Origin: CAZBRS01 sp964494475
Lineage (GTDB): Bacteria; Myxococcota_A; UBA9042; CAZBRS01
Assembly (NCBI GenBank): GCA_964494475.1
Contig: CAZBRS010000054.1
Location: 1-38,876, forward strand
DNA: 38,876 nucleotides
Direction: 5' to 3'
In this document: positions 9,107 to 17,918 of the stretch, piece by piece
Layout of the letters: every line of letters starts with the position of its first letter
How positions within the stretch are numbered: the stretch's first letter is position 1
The notes under the pieces: generated by a model
Told to the model about the DNA's origin: nothing
Databases searched by the model: none
The model's input: the letters and a program-made list of their open reading frames with translations, nothing else
Program-made: the position numbers and the translations under genes

Positions 9107-9913
9107 ATGACCACCCCCGAGATCCGCGAACGCCTGGGCCGCACGCGCCTCTTCGTGCTCGACATGGACGGCACCATCTACCTGGGACAACGCCTCTTCC
9201 CCTGGACGCTCCCCTTCCTCGAACGCGTCGCCGCCACGGGGCGCGACTACCTCTTCCTCACGAACAACTCGTCGCGCGGCGCCAGCGACTACGTGACCAA
9301 GCTCGCGCGCCTGGGGGTGCCCGCCCAGCCCCGCCACGTCTTCACCTCGGGCCAGGCCACGGCCGAGCTGCTCGTGTCCGAGCTGGGCGCAGGCGCGCGC
9401 GTCTGGGCCCTCGGCACCGACGAGCTGCTGGCCGAGTTCTCGCGCGCGGGGCTGGTGCTCGACCCGATCGACCCGCAGGTGATCGTGCTCGGCTTCGACA
9501 CCACGCTCACCTACGCCAAGCTCGACCGCTTCTGCCGCCTGGTCCGCGAGGGGCGGCCCTATCTGGCCACGCACCCCGACCTGGTGTGCCCCACGGAGGC
9601 GGGGCCCATCCCCGACGCGGGTGGCTTCCTGGCCCTGATCGAGGCCGTGACCGGGCGGCGACCCGAGCGCGTGATCGGCAAGCCGAACCCGGAGATCCTT
9701 CGTGCGGCCTCCCGCCGCACGGGCGTGCCCTGCGAGCAGTTGGCGGTCATCGGCGATCGGCTCTACACCGACGTCGCGGGCGGGCTGGCCGTGGGCGCGC
9801 TCTCGATCCTGGTGCTGTCGGGCGAGAGCACGCGCGACGACGTGGCCACGAGCCCGCACCGCCCCGACTGGGTCGTCGCCGATCTCGGCGTAATCACTGA
9901 AGAATTGCAGTAG
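9107..9913 (+). CDS. HAD-IIA family phosphatase (NagD / 4-nitrophenylphosphatase type)
   Basis: This 268-residue cytoplasmic hydrolase of the haloacid dehalogenase superfamily shows all four motifs: motif I LDMDGT with nucleophile Asp19 and Asp21, motif II LTNNSS near residue 52, the Lys of IGKPNPEI, and motif IV IGDRLYTDVAGG. The C2-type cap between motifs II and III marks subclass IIA, whose members remove phosphate from nucleotides, sugar phosphates or phosphoglycolate; the substrate cannot be told from sequence. It lies 15 bases behind the metal exporter with a GGAGAA ribosome site, so it probably belongs to the same operon, but the functional link is unclear. Confidence 0.88.
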   Translation: MTTPEIRERLGRTRLFVLDMDGTIYLGQRLFPWTLPFLERVAATGRDYLFLTNNSSRGASDYVTKLARLGVPAQPRHVFTSGQATAELLVSELGAGARVWALGTDELLAEFSRAGLVLDPIDPQVIVLGFDTTLTYAKLDRFCRLVREGRPYLATHPDLVCPTEAGPIPDAGGFLALIEAVTGRRPERVIGKPNPEILRAASRRTGVPCEQLAVIGDRLYTDVAGGLAVGALSILVLSGESTRDDVATSPHRPDWVVADLGVITEELQ

Positions 9914-9926
9914 TTTACGGGAATTC

Positions 9927-9954
9927 TTGCAGGCCGCGCGACGCGGGGTACGAT
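9927..9954 (+). promoter_or_regulatory. Predicted promoter of ftsB giving a leaderless mRNA
   Basis: TTGCAG (9927-9932), a 16-base spacer and TACGAT (9949-9954) end seven bases before the ATG at 9962. Transcription would start at or next to the start codon, and no Shine-Dalgarno is present. Confidence 0.45.
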
Positions 9955-9961
9955 TCGCGCC

Positions 9962-10246
9962 ATGGGTCGCCTCTACCTCTGCCTAGCCGCCTTGTTTCTC
10001 GCCCTCGTGGTCTTCGTCGGGCTCTACGTGCAGTCCCGCGACCTCGCCATCCCGGCCCGCGTCGCCCGCATGCAGGAGGAGGCCGCCCACGTCGAGGCCC
10101 TGGCCGAGGCCAAGCAGGCCACCAACGAGCGCATGCGGCGCGAGATCCAGGCGCTGCGCGACAATCCCCGCTACCTGGGCGTCTATGCCCGCCAGCACCT
10201 CGGCATGATCGGCCCCGACGAGTTGGTCCTGCACGTCAAAGAGTAG
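9962..10246 (+). CDS. ftsB: Septum formation initiator FtsB/DivIC family protein
   Basis: The 94-residue bitopic membrane protein has a single N-terminal transmembrane helix (about 3-24), a charged coiled-coil (about 30-70, rich in Glu, Ala, Arg and Met) and the family C-terminal segment YARQHLGMIGPDELVLHV. This layout is that of FtsB/DivIC, which joins FtsL and FtsQ in the divisome and spans the inner membrane with the coiled coil in the periplasm. The length matches FtsB (about 100 residues). No Shine-Dalgarno is seen before the ATG, and the promoter at 9927-9954 predicts a leaderless message. A hairpin directly follows the stop codon. The neighbours are not cell-division genes, so the assignment rests on the protein alone. 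Confidence 0.78.
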   Translation: MGRLYLCLAALFLALVVFVGLYVQSRDLAIPARVARMQEEAAHVEALAEAKQATNERMRREIQALRDNPRYLGVYARQHLGMIGPDELVLHVKE

Positions 10247-10267
10247 GGGCAGGGCTCGCCCCTGCCC
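10247..10267 (+). terminator. Hairpin directly after the ftsB stop
   Basis: GGGCAGGG (10247-10254) pairs with CCCTGCCC (10260-10267) around a 5-base loop, starting right after the stop codon. No T-run follows, so it may act as an mRNA-stabilising stem or a factor-dependent stop rather than a classical terminator. Its right arm is also part of the first 22-base repeat. Confidence 0.4.
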
Positions 10268-10322
10268 AACGTAACGATCGCCCCTGCCCAACGTAACGAT
10301 TGCCCCGCACCAAAGTAACGTC
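10257..10322 (+). repeat. Two perfect and one degenerate 22-bp tandem repeat before the FG-GAP gene
   Basis: Units at 10257-10278 and 10279-10300 are identical (CGCCCCTGCCCAACG followed by TAACGAT). A third, diverged unit occupies 10301-10322 and keeps the GTAACG core. The -35 box of the predicted promoter for the next gene starts at the junction of units 2 and 3. The 22-bp period is about two helical turns, so all copies face the same side of the DNA, as expected of an operator array, but chance duplication is also possible. Confidence 0.7.
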
Positions 10323-10328
10323 TACGCT
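10300..10328 (+). promoter_or_regulatory. Predicted promoter of the FG-GAP lipoprotein gene
   Basis: TTGCCC (10300-10305), a 17-base spacer and TACGCT (10323-10328) lie about 38 bases before the start at 10367. The spacer is the degenerate third copy of the 22-bp repeat. Confidence 0.35.
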
Positions 10329-10366
10329 ACCCACCTGACATTCGCCGGCCCAGCAGGAGGTCCGCC

Positions 10367-12457
10367 ATGACCCTCTCGCCCCTCCACCGTTGGCCTCTGC
10401 TCGTCGCCTGCCTCGCGCTGGCGGGCTGCCTGTCGGCCGAAAAGCGCGGCGCTGAACCCGGCGCCGACGCCGTGGTCAGCGACGTCGCGGCGGAGACGCC
10501 GGCCGAGGTCGGCGGCGACCTGCCCGCGCCCGACGACACGGCGCCGCTGGACACGCCGGCTCCTCCAGACGGCGCGGGCCTCGACGCTCGACCCGACGAC
10601 GCCGCCGGCCCCGACGCCCTGCCCCCGCGTGTCTGCCGCGCCGGCACGGCGTGGTCCGGCCAGCAGGCCTTCACCGACGTGACCTCCCTCACCAGCCTCA
10701 AGATCCTCGGCGTGGCGGGCGTGCGCGTCACGGCCGTCGACTGGGACGGCGACGGCGATCCCGATCTGGCCGTGCGCAACACCGACCAGGTGCGCGACGA
10801 CGTGAGCACGACCGGCGCGGCGCGCAAGACCTGGCTGCTCCGGAACGACGGCGACTGGAACTTCGTCGACGTCACGGGCTCCAGCGGCTTCACGGCCACG
10901 CGCGACGGCCAGCAGGGCCGCATCAGCCACCTGGTCGTCTTCGGCGACGTCGACAACGACGGCGACCTCGACGGCTTCTCGGGCGCCTACGTGGACCCCG
11001 ACCCTGCCAAGGCCGACCACGGCGACCGCAACGAGATCCTGCTGAACGACGGCGCGGGCGCGTTCACCCTGGCCCCCGGCGGCGACCTGCGCCTGGCCTC
11101 GGACCGCGTGGCGGTCATGGGCGCGTCGTTCACCGACGTCGATCGCGACGGCAAGCTGGACGTGTGGCTCGGCACGGGCTCGGGCTTCTACGCGGCCGAG
11201 CCCGATCGGCTCTTCCAGGGCGACGGCGGCGGCAGCTTCGCCGACGTGTCGGTCCCGTTCGGCATCGTGACCCAGGGGTGGTACTCGATCGCCACCCTCA
11301 ACAAGGCCAAGGGCCACCACGACTCGTGGGGCGCCACCGCGTGCGACCTCAACGACGACGGCTGGCCCGACCTGCTGGGCAGCACCTACGGGCGCTACTT
11401 CAACGCCCTGTGGATGCGCGCCCCCGACAAGTACCAGTTGTGGAGCGTCGAGTCGAACTACGGCGCCGACCACCGCACCGACTGGAGCACCAACCTGAAC
11501 GCCCAGTGCTTCTGCAAGCTGAACCCGACGGCCGAGGACTGCGCCGGCGTGCCCGCCCCTCCCGGGTACTTCGGCTGCTCGGCCGGGCAGCAACTCCGCT
11601 GGGACCACGAGAGCGACCGCGAGCCCTTCCGCCTGGGGGGCAACAACTTCACCACGGCCTGCGGCGACGTCGACAACGACGGCGACCTCGATCTCATGAC
11701 CTTCACCATCGTGCACTGGGACGTGGGCGACACCTCCGACCCCTCCGAATTGCTCCTGAACGACGGCGCGGCGGCCCCGGTCTTCGTCCGTCCCGGCGGC
11801 GAGGTCACGGGCCTGGTCCGCGACTGGGGCCGCGTCGACTGGAACGCGGGCGACATGTCGGGCGGCTTCCTCGACTTCGACAACGACGGACGCCTCGACG
11901 TCTACGTGGGCTCGTCCGACTACCCGGGCACGCGCGGCTTCCTCTTTCACCAGAAGACCGACGGCACGTTCGAGGAGGTGGGCCCCGACAAGGGCATCGA
12001 CCACCCGCGCAGCCACGGCTTCGGCCTGGCCGACCTCGACCGCGACGGCGACCTCGACGTGGTGCTCGGGCACGGCCGCGCGCGCTGCGAAGGCGACGCC
12101 TCGTGCTACCCCACCCAGGAGGTGCACGTGTTCCGCAACGACCTCGGCCAGGACGGCAACTGGCTGCGGCTGAAGCTCGAGGGCGGCCCCGGCACCAACC
12201 GCGCGGCCATCGGCGCCCGCGTGCGCGTGACGGCCGGCGGCGTGACGCAGACCCAGGAGGTGGGCGGCGGCTACGGCCACGTGGGCATTCAGCCCGATCT
12301 CACGCTGCACTTCGGGCTGGGTACGGCCTGCGACGTCGACCGCGTCGAGATCCGCTGGCCCGATCTGGCTCTCACCACCGAGGTGTTCGTGGACGTGCGC
12401 GGCAACTACGTGGTTCGCGCGCAGCAGGGGGCTGGGCTGACGTACGTGACCGAATGA
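10367..12457 (+). CDS. FG-GAP/VCBS repeat lipoprotein with ASPIC/UnbV C-terminal domain (CRTAC1-like)
   Basis: The 696-residue product starts behind a textbook AGGAGG site and has a clear lipobox, LAGC with Cys21, followed by an acidic Ala/Pro/Asp linker to about residue 85. The body carries seven Asp-rich calcium-type loops: DWDGDGDPD, DVDNDGDLD, DVDRDGKLD, DLNDDGWPD, DVDNDGDLD, DFDNDGRLD and DLDRDGDLD. This is as expected for a seven-bladed beta-propeller of the FG-GAP/VCBS type. The last 100 residues (WLRLKLEGG...NRAAIGARV...HFGLG...VEIRWP) match the ASPIC/UnbV domain seen in CRTAC1-like proteins. It is predicted to be a surface or periplasmic calcium-binding adhesion or recognition protein. 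The ligand is unknown. It converges on the TPR gene with 18 bases between the stops. Confidence 0.87.
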   Translation: MTLSPLHRWPLLVACLALAGCLSAEKRGAEPGADAVVSDVAAETPAEVGGDLPAPDDTAPLDTPAPPDGAGLDARPDDAAGPDALPPRVCRAGTAWSGQQAFTDVTSLTSLKILGVAGVRVTAVDWDGDGDPDLAVRNTDQVRDDVSTTGAARKTWLLRNDGDWNFVDVTGSSGFTATRDGQQGRISHLVVFGDVDNDGDLDGFSGAYVDPDPAKADHGDRNEILLNDGAGAFTLAPGGDLRLASDRVAVMGASFTDVDRDGKLDVWLGTGSGFYAAEPDRLFQGDGGGSFADVSVPFGIVTQGWYSIATLNKAKGHHDSWGATACDLNDDGWPDLLGSTYGRYFNALWMRAPDKYQLWSVESNYGADHRTDWSTNLNAQCFCKLNPTAEDCAGVPAPPGYFGCSAGQQLRWDHESDREPFRLGGNNFTTACGDVDNDGDLDLMTFTIVHWDVGDTSDPSELLLNDGAAAPVFVRPGGEVTGLVRDWGRVDWNAGDMSGGFLDFDNDGRLDVYVGSSDYPGTRGFLFHQKTDGTFEEVGPDKGIDHPRSHGFGLADLDRDGDLDVVLGHGRARCEGDASCYPTQEVHVFRNDLGQDGNWLRLKLEGGPGTNRAAIGARVRVTAGGVTQTQEVGGGYGHVGIQPDLTLHFGLGTACDVDRVEIRWPDLALTTEVFVDVRGNYVVRAQQGAGLTYVTE

Positions 12458-12475
12458 CGGGGGTTTTGGTCGGTT

Positions 12476-13423
12476 CTACCGCGCGGGGCGGGCCTCGTTG
12501 CCCTTGCGCGGCGTAGGGGGCGCGAGCTTCTTGATGGGGTCGGGCGCGTCGTCGACCTTCTCGCCCTTCTTCAGGGCCTCGAGCTTCTTCAGGTAGTCGC
12601 GCGTCTTCTCGATGTTGCCGGCCTCGCCCTTGGGGTCGAAGAAGGTGAGGGCCTTCTCGAAGTGCTCGCGCGCCTGGTCGTACTTCTGCTGCGAGTAGAA
12701 GAGCATGCCCAGGTTGAACCAGCCGAAGCCGAAGCCCGGGTTGGCCTTCAGGGCCAGGCGGAAGTGCTTCTCGGCCTCGGCGTCCTTGTACGTCTCGTAG
12801 TAGACGAGGCCCACCAGGTTCAGGCACCGGAAGTCTTCGGGCTCGGCGGCGAGCCCCTTCTGGGCGTGCTCCTCGGCCAGGGCGTACTTCTTCTGCTTGT
12901 AGTAGAGGAAAGCCAGCGGATACCAGGGCTTGGCGTACCCGGGCGCGATGGCCAGCGCGGCCTTGTACTCCTTCTCGGCCACGTCGTCCTTGTACGCGGC
13001 CCAGGCGATCTCGCCCAGGTAGTAGCGCGCCGCGGGGTTGGTCGGGTCCTTCTCGGCCACGCGCTTGAAGGCCACGGCGGCCTTGTCGAGGTCCTTGCGG
13101 TAGTACTCGAGGCGCGCCAGGTTGAAGAGCGCCTCGAGGTGCTCGGGATCTTCGCCGAGGACCTCGTCGAGCAGCTTGCGGGCGTCGTCGTCGCGGTACT
13201 CTTCGGTGTAGACGGCGGCCAGCAGGACGCGGGCGTCGCGGGAGGTCGGAGCCGCCTTCAGCACCTCGGCCAGCTTCTTCTCGGCGTCGAGGTAGCGCTT
13301 GGCCTCGGCGTCGCTGCGAGCGGCGTCGAAGACAGACCTCTGCGCTTCGGGCACGTCGAGGGCGAAGGCTGACGGGGGGAGGAGCGCGAGGAACGCGAGG
13401 AACGCGAGAGCGACCCGGGGCAC
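12476..13423 (-). CDS. Exported TPR-repeat protein
   Basis: I place the start at the GTG ending at 13423, two bases behind the previous stop; the longer open frame upstream overlaps a real gene and carries no signal peptide. The 315-residue product then has a signal peptide (MPRVALAFLAFLALLPPSAFA) and at least six tetratricopeptide repeats, seen as recurring A..Y.. L.. A....P motifs (for example AARYYLGEIAW, KPWYPLAFLYY, FGWFNLGMLFYSQQKY). The Lys/Pro-rich C-terminus is basic. TPR arrays bind other proteins, so this is probably a periplasmic scaffold. It is translated from the same message as the small lipoprotein upstream, which may be its membrane partner. Confidence 0.82.
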   Translation of the reverse strand: MPRVALAFLAFLALLPPSAFALDVPEAQRSVFDAARSDAEAKRYLDAEKKLAEVLKAAPTSRDARVLLAAVYTEEYRDDDARKLLDEVLGEDPEHLEALFNLARLEYYRKDLDKAAVAFKRVAEKDPTNPAARYYLGEIAWAAYKDDVAEKEYKAALAIAPGYAKPWYPLAFLYYKQKKYALAEEHAQKGLAAEPEDFRCLNLVGLVYYETYKDAEAEKHFRLALKANPGFGFGWFNLGMLFYSQQKYDQAREHFEKALTFFDPKGEAGNIEKTRDYLKKLEALKKGEKVDDAPDPIKKLAPPTPRKGNEARPAR

Positions 13424-13425
13424 GA

Positions 13426-13845
13426 TCAGTTCTCGCCGATCTGCTTGGAGCCGTACATGATGGCCATGGCGGTGATGAAGCCACCGACGGCCGCGACGCC
13501 CAGGCTGATGAGGCCCACGGTCTTCCAGGTCGACAGCTTGTCGACCTCGTAGCTCTCGACCTCGTCGAGCATGAGGATGTAGTCGCGGTCGGAGGCGACC
13601 AGCTGCGACTTGGTCATCTTGAAGTTGAAGGGCGTGATCTGGTAACGGCGACCGCCCATGGAGCGGGCGAAGAGCTTCGAATCGTCCGACACCTGCACGG
13701 ACTCGCCGCCGTTGTCGGTGACGTTTACGGCGGTCGCGTCGGAGCGCTGCAGGCCCGCGAAGGTCTCCTGCTTCAGGTAGTACGTGTTGTAGCACCCGAC
13801 CGTGGTGAACGTGACGAGCAGCGCAACAGCCACCGAACGAAGCAT
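13426..13845 (-). CDS. Small lipoprotein with C-terminal transmembrane segment
   Basis: The 139-residue protein begins at an ATG behind GGGAGG and has a signal peptide ending in TVGC (Cys18), a lipobox. The middle (about 35-105) is polar with beta character, and a single hydrophobic segment, VGLISLGVAAVGGFITAMAIMY, lies near the C-terminus (110-131), followed by GSKQIGEN. A lipid anchor plus a late membrane helix is unusual. I do not recognise a family. It is the first gene of a two-gene unit with the TPR protein (2-base gap) and has its own promoter at 13878-13906. Confidence 0.75.
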   Translation of the reverse strand: MLRSVAVALLVTFTTVGCYNTYYLKQETFAGLQRSDATAVNVTDNGGESVQVSDDSKLFARSMGGRRYQITPFNFKMTKSQLVASDRDYILMLDEVESYEVDKLSTWKTVGLISLGVAAVGGFITAMAIMYGSKQIGEN

Positions 13846-13877
13846 GGGGGCCTCCCAGCGCCGGAAACGTGACGGGG

Positions 13878-13906
13878 AACATACTCGAACTTCAAAAGCC
13901 TGTAAA
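13878..13906 (-). promoter_or_regulatory. Predicted promoter of the lipoprotein-TPR unit
   Basis: On the minus strand TTTACA (13901-13906), a 17-base spacer and TATGTT (13878-13883) lie about 30 bases before the start at 13845. The region is AT-richer than its surroundings. Confidence 0.5.
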
Positions 13907-13910
13907 GCGG

Positions 13911-14888
13911 TCAGGCGAGCCCGAGATCCTGCCGCGCCGGAATCGCCGCGAGCCCGCTCGCCAGGCGCACGGAGCGAGCGATGGCCGACTCGAGCAGCGC
14001 CACGGCTCCCGAGGCCACGGCCGTGAGATCGGCGCGCCGCGAACCGCACGACACGGCGAAGACCAGATCGCCGTCGAAGGGCGTTCCGGCCGGCGAGAGC
14101 GTTCGGGCATAGGCCTGGGAGGCCACCTGAGCCACGTAGGCCAGCTCGCGCCCCGAGAAGGCGGCGTCGGTCAGCACGAGCGCCAGCGTCGTGGCCGCGT
14201 CGGCGTCGGGGTCGGGCGCCCCCCACCCCAGGTGCCGGTACACGTCGGGTCCGAGCCAGCGCACCGTACCCTCCGCCGCCTCGTGGCAACCCGCCAGCAC
14301 CGCCCCCGTCGCGGGGTCGCGCACGTCGCCGAACGCGTTGGTGACGACGAACGCCCCCAGGAACACGTCGCCGAGGGAACCTGTGGCCACGCCGAAGCCG
14401 CCCTTGGTGGCGTGCTCGGGGCCGAGCGCCTTGCCGACCGACGCGCCCGTGCCCACGCCCACGCTGCCCTCGGCCGGCAGGTCGTCGGTGGCCCGCCGGG
14501 CCGCGCCCTCGGCGTCGGCGATCGACGGCCACGCGTCGGGCTCGCCGACCGGCAGATCGTTGATGACGGCGCCCGGCACCCGCGGCACCAGACCTCCGCG
14601 GGTGGGCACGCCGACGCCGCGCTCGCGGAGCACGTTCATGACCCCGTTGGTGCAGGCCAGGCCGAAGGCCGACCCGCCCGTCAGGACCAGGCCGTGGATG
14701 GCGCGCTCCGGGCCCACGGCGTCGAACGGATCGAGGTGGCGCGTCGCGGTGGCCGGCCCGAAGCGATGGTAGGCGCCGCGCGCCTCGGGCTCGAACAGGA
14801 AGACCGTGCAGCCGGTGGCGCGGGCGAGGTCGGTGAAGTGGCCGGCGCGTACGCCGGGCGGCAGGCGCGGGACGGACCGGCTACTCAA
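13911..14888 (-). CDS. P1 (S58, DmpA-type) aminopeptidase
   Basis: The 325-residue protein belongs to the self-cleaving P1 peptidases (L-aminopeptidase D-Ala-esterase; relatives include NylC). Features are HGLVLTGGSAFGLAC (65-79), GVGTGASVGKALG (144-156), TKGGFG (161-166), VVTNAFGDV (181-189) and ATTLALVLTDA (232-242). By analogy with this family, autocleavage should occur before a Thr in the last motif (Thr233 or Thr234), making that residue the N-terminal nucleophile; this is inference. No signal peptide is seen. The start is a TTG at 14888 inside the 3' end of the upstream gene (8-base overlap), which gives the usual family N-terminus (PPGVRAGHFTD...GCTVFL). Confidence 0.85.
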   Translation of the reverse strand: MSSRSVPRLPPGVRAGHFTDLARATGCTVFLFEPEARGAYHRFGPATATRHLDPFDAVGPERAIHGLVLTGGSAFGLACTNGVMNVLRERGVGVPTRGGLVPRVPGAVINDLPVGEPDAWPSIADAEGAARRATDDLPAEGSVGVGTGASVGKALGPEHATKGGFGVATGSLGDVFLGAFVVTNAFGDVRDPATGAVLAGCHEAAEGTVRWLGPDVYRHLGWGAPDPDADAATTLALVLTDAAFSGRELAYVAQVASQAYARTLSPAGTPFDGDLVFAVSCGSRRADLTAVASGAVALLESAIARSVRLASGLAAIPARQDLGLA

Positions 14889-15351
14889 CCACGAACTCCG
14901 CTCGGCGGGCCTGCTCGATCCACTCGGCGAGGAACTCCCGAGGTGGCAGCAGTTCGGTGATGGACTCCTTGAGGTTCACCTGCTTCATGCAGGCCGCCAG
15001 CGGCTCGACCTGCGCCTTGCCCAGGGCGTTCAAGGTGCGCACCTCGCAGCGCGTGAGCAGGCGCGCCACGGTAGGGCCGACCCCCTTCATGGAGAGCAGG
15101 TCGCAGAGCTCGGCCAGCACCTTGAGGCGCTCCTCCGGGATGCCGGTCTTTCGCGCGAGCACCGTGCGGGAGGCGCGTTTGCCAGCCTGCGCGAGCAGCT
15201 TCTCGGTGTCGTCGACGTCGGCCTTGAACAGGGCGAAGTTCTCGTCGGCGGTGGTGACGTCGATGGAGTTCAGGGGGTAGTGGCTGGCGCGGGCCGTGGC
15301 GACAGAGAGGAGCAGGACCGCGCTGAACGCGGCGAGCGGGATGCGCTGCAT
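14881..15351 (-). CDS. Exported helix-hairpin-helix (DUF4332-like) protein
   Basis: The 156-residue product has a signal peptide (MQRIPLAAFSAVLLLSVATARA, cleavage about residue 22). After it come two helix-rich stretches: residues 62-75 (SRTVLARKTGIPEE) and 79-106 (LAELCDLLSMKGVGPTVARLL...TLNALGKA). The second resembles the helix-hairpin-helix units of DUF4332 proteins, whose GVGP loop usually contacts DNA or another HhH protein. Finding that fold behind a secretion signal is unexpected. The start is an ATG behind GAGG. It sits 16 bases behind an outer-membrane barrel gene and overlaps the peptidase gene downstream, so it is in the middle of one operon. Confidence 0.72.
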   Translation of the reverse strand: MQRIPLAAFSAVLLLSVATARASHYPLNSIDVTTADENFALFKADVDDTEKLLAQAGKRASRTVLARKTGIPEERLKVLAELCDLLSMKGVGPTVARLLTRCEVRTLNALGKAQVEPLAACMKQVNLKESITELLPPREFLAEWIEQARRAEFVVE

Positions 15352-15367
15352 GCGTTGCCTCGAAAGA

Positions 15368-16045
15368 TCAGTTCTTGGCGCTCTTGAGATCGAAGGGCAG
15401 CAGGAAGTTGACGCCCATCATGAACGAGATGTTGTGCACGAAGCTGGGCGACTTGTTCAAGGCCTCGCGGCTGCCGGCCTCGACCATGGAGACCAGGTAG
15501 TCGCGCACCTCGAGCGAGACCGCGATGCCGGGCGTGACGAAGAAGCGCAGGCCGCCGCCGAACATGGGCGAGAAGCCCGGGTCGTCGTCGAGGGAGCCCT
15601 CGCCCTTGACCGACGCGAAGCCGGCGCCTCCCACGACGTGGAAGTCGTAGGCGAACGGGACGCTGCTGAGGATCATGGCCTTGCCGGACAACGGAACGAA
15701 CTCGACCAGGGCGTTGGCCAGGAACTGGATCTTGCTGGACTGGAGCGTGATGTCGCCGAGGTTGTCGTCGATGTCCTTGGCCAGCGACGACGCGATGGGC
15801 GCCGCGTAGAGCGCCTCGGCCCCTACGCCGAGCCAGTCGAAGACGAAGTACTTGTAGCTGACGCCGATGAGCACGTGGTGCCGGTAGTGGTCGAGCAGCG
15901 TCAGGCCGAGGATCGGCGTGATCTCGTGACGGTCGGCGCGGTAGAGGTGTCGGTTCTTGAGGACGGGCTCGCCCTTGATGTCGGCGCCGTGGGCCGCCGG
16001 GGCGAGCGCCAGGACGAAGAGCAGGCGGAGGATCGTCTTGCGCAT
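15368..16045 (-). CDS. Outer-membrane beta-barrel protein (myxobacterial small-barrel type)
   Basis: The 225-residue protein has a signal peptide (MRKTILRLLFVLALAPAAHGA) and a mature part of alternating amphipathic strands: ITPILGLTLLDHYRHHVLIGVSYKYFVFDWLGVGAEALY, FHVVGGAGFASV, MFGGGLRFFVTPGIAVSLEVRDYL and ISFMMGVNFLLPF, ending in a short tail. The pattern (HEITP...G...DHY...G....Y...W.GVG.E) agrees with the small outer-membrane barrels widespread in Myxococcota (the TIGR04565-like group, from memory). It lies 13 bases behind a second barrel of the same kind. The ribosome site is GAGGGGGGG. Function is unknown; the pair may form related channels or anchors. Confidence 0.8.
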   Translation of the reverse strand: MRKTILRLLFVLALAPAAHGADIKGEPVLKNRHLYRADRHEITPILGLTLLDHYRHHVLIGVSYKYFVFDWLGVGAEALYAAPIASSLAKDIDDNLGDITLQSSKIQFLANALVEFVPLSGKAMILSSVPFAYDFHVVGGAGFASVKGEGSLDDDPGFSPMFGGGLRFFVTPGIAVSLEVRDYLVSMVEAGSREALNKSPSFVHNISFMMGVNFLLPFDLKSAKN

Positions 16046-16058
16046 CGCTGGCCCCCCC

Positions 16059-16685
16059 TCACAGCACCGGGATCAGGAACGAGAAGCCCGCGCGCACGTG
16101 AAATTGGTTCTTGAACTCGTCGCGCGTGTTGTACTTCTCGAGGTACATCTGGTCCGAGAGCTCGACCACGAGCGACCAGAAGCTCATGGCCAGCAACTGC
16201 AGGCCGAGCCCGACTTCGCCATCGGGGTGGAGCCCGGTGGACGTGCGGAGCACGCCAGCGCCGGCCTTGACGTAGAAGCGCGTGTGCACGATGGCCAACG
16301 GGTAGAGCGCCATCTTGCCCCGAATGGGCGCCCACGTGACCCAGCCGCCCGCGCCCCACTCGTTGTGCACATTGGCGGGGAAGATGAAATAGTCGCGCTG
16401 CACCTGGCTGTAGAAGTCGGCGCGCTTGGTGAAGTACTGAGTGAACGTTCCGCCCAGGCCCCACTCCTCGGTGACGTGGAAACCCAGGTTGCCGCCTACC
16501 GCCAACTGGTGGAAGTAGGGGTCGTTCGCCACGTACCCAACCATGGGCGCGACTTCGATTCGACCGCGCACCACGGTCTCCATCTTCTGGATCACGTAGA
16601 TGCGGTCGAAGACCTCGGAGCGCTCTTCTTGCGCCCAAGCGAAGGTCGACCCGAACACGAGGAGGACGAACAGGCTCGTTCTCAT
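16059..16685 (-). CDS. Outer-membrane beta-barrel protein, paralogue of the next gene
   Basis: The start is the ATG at 16685, giving a signal peptide MRTSLFVLLVFGSTFAWAQ; a longer frame upstream would run through the promoter. The 208-residue product has VIQKMETVVRGRIEVAPMVGYVANDPYFHQLAVGGNLGFHVTEEWGLGGTF split over residues 31-81, the classic order IQ-K...R.E..P..G...NDPY.......G....H.TE..G.G of the myxobacterial barrel group. The C-terminal strand (FKNQFHVRAGFSFLIPVL) ends with a hydrophobic residue, as barrel-assembly signals usually do. It is the first gene of a four-gene operon running to the P1 peptidase. Confidence 0.82.
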   Translation of the reverse strand: MRTSLFVLLVFGSTFAWAQEERSEVFDRIYVIQKMETVVRGRIEVAPMVGYVANDPYFHQLAVGGNLGFHVTEEWGLGGTFTQYFTKRADFYSQVQRDYFIFPANVHNEWGAGGWVTWAPIRGKMALYPLAIVHTRFYVKAGAGVLRTSTGLHPDGEVGLGLQLLAMSFWSLVVELSDQMYLEKYNTRDEFKNQFHVRAGFSFLIPVL

Positions 16686-16726
16686 GAGCAGATCGCTCCG
16701 ATCCCGTTCCAAAAAACCGTTACCGC

Positions 16727-16755
16727 ACCATAACTGAGGGGGCACGGGGCGTCAA
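16727..16755 (-). promoter_or_regulatory. Predicted promoter of the barrel-HhH-peptidase operon
   Basis: On the minus strand TTGACG (16750-16755), a 17-base spacer and TATGGT (16727-16732) lie about 42 bases before the start at 16685, in the gap behind ftsY. Confidence 0.55.
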
Positions 16756-16766
16756 CGAAAAGATGG

Positions 16767-17917
<1,151 letters not shown>

Positions 17918-17918
<1 letters not shown>

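Noticed and set aside
12458..12475. Terminator between the convergent FG-GAP and TPR genes
   Set aside because: Only a short ACCGA/TCGGT pairing with a long loop is visible; too weak to call.
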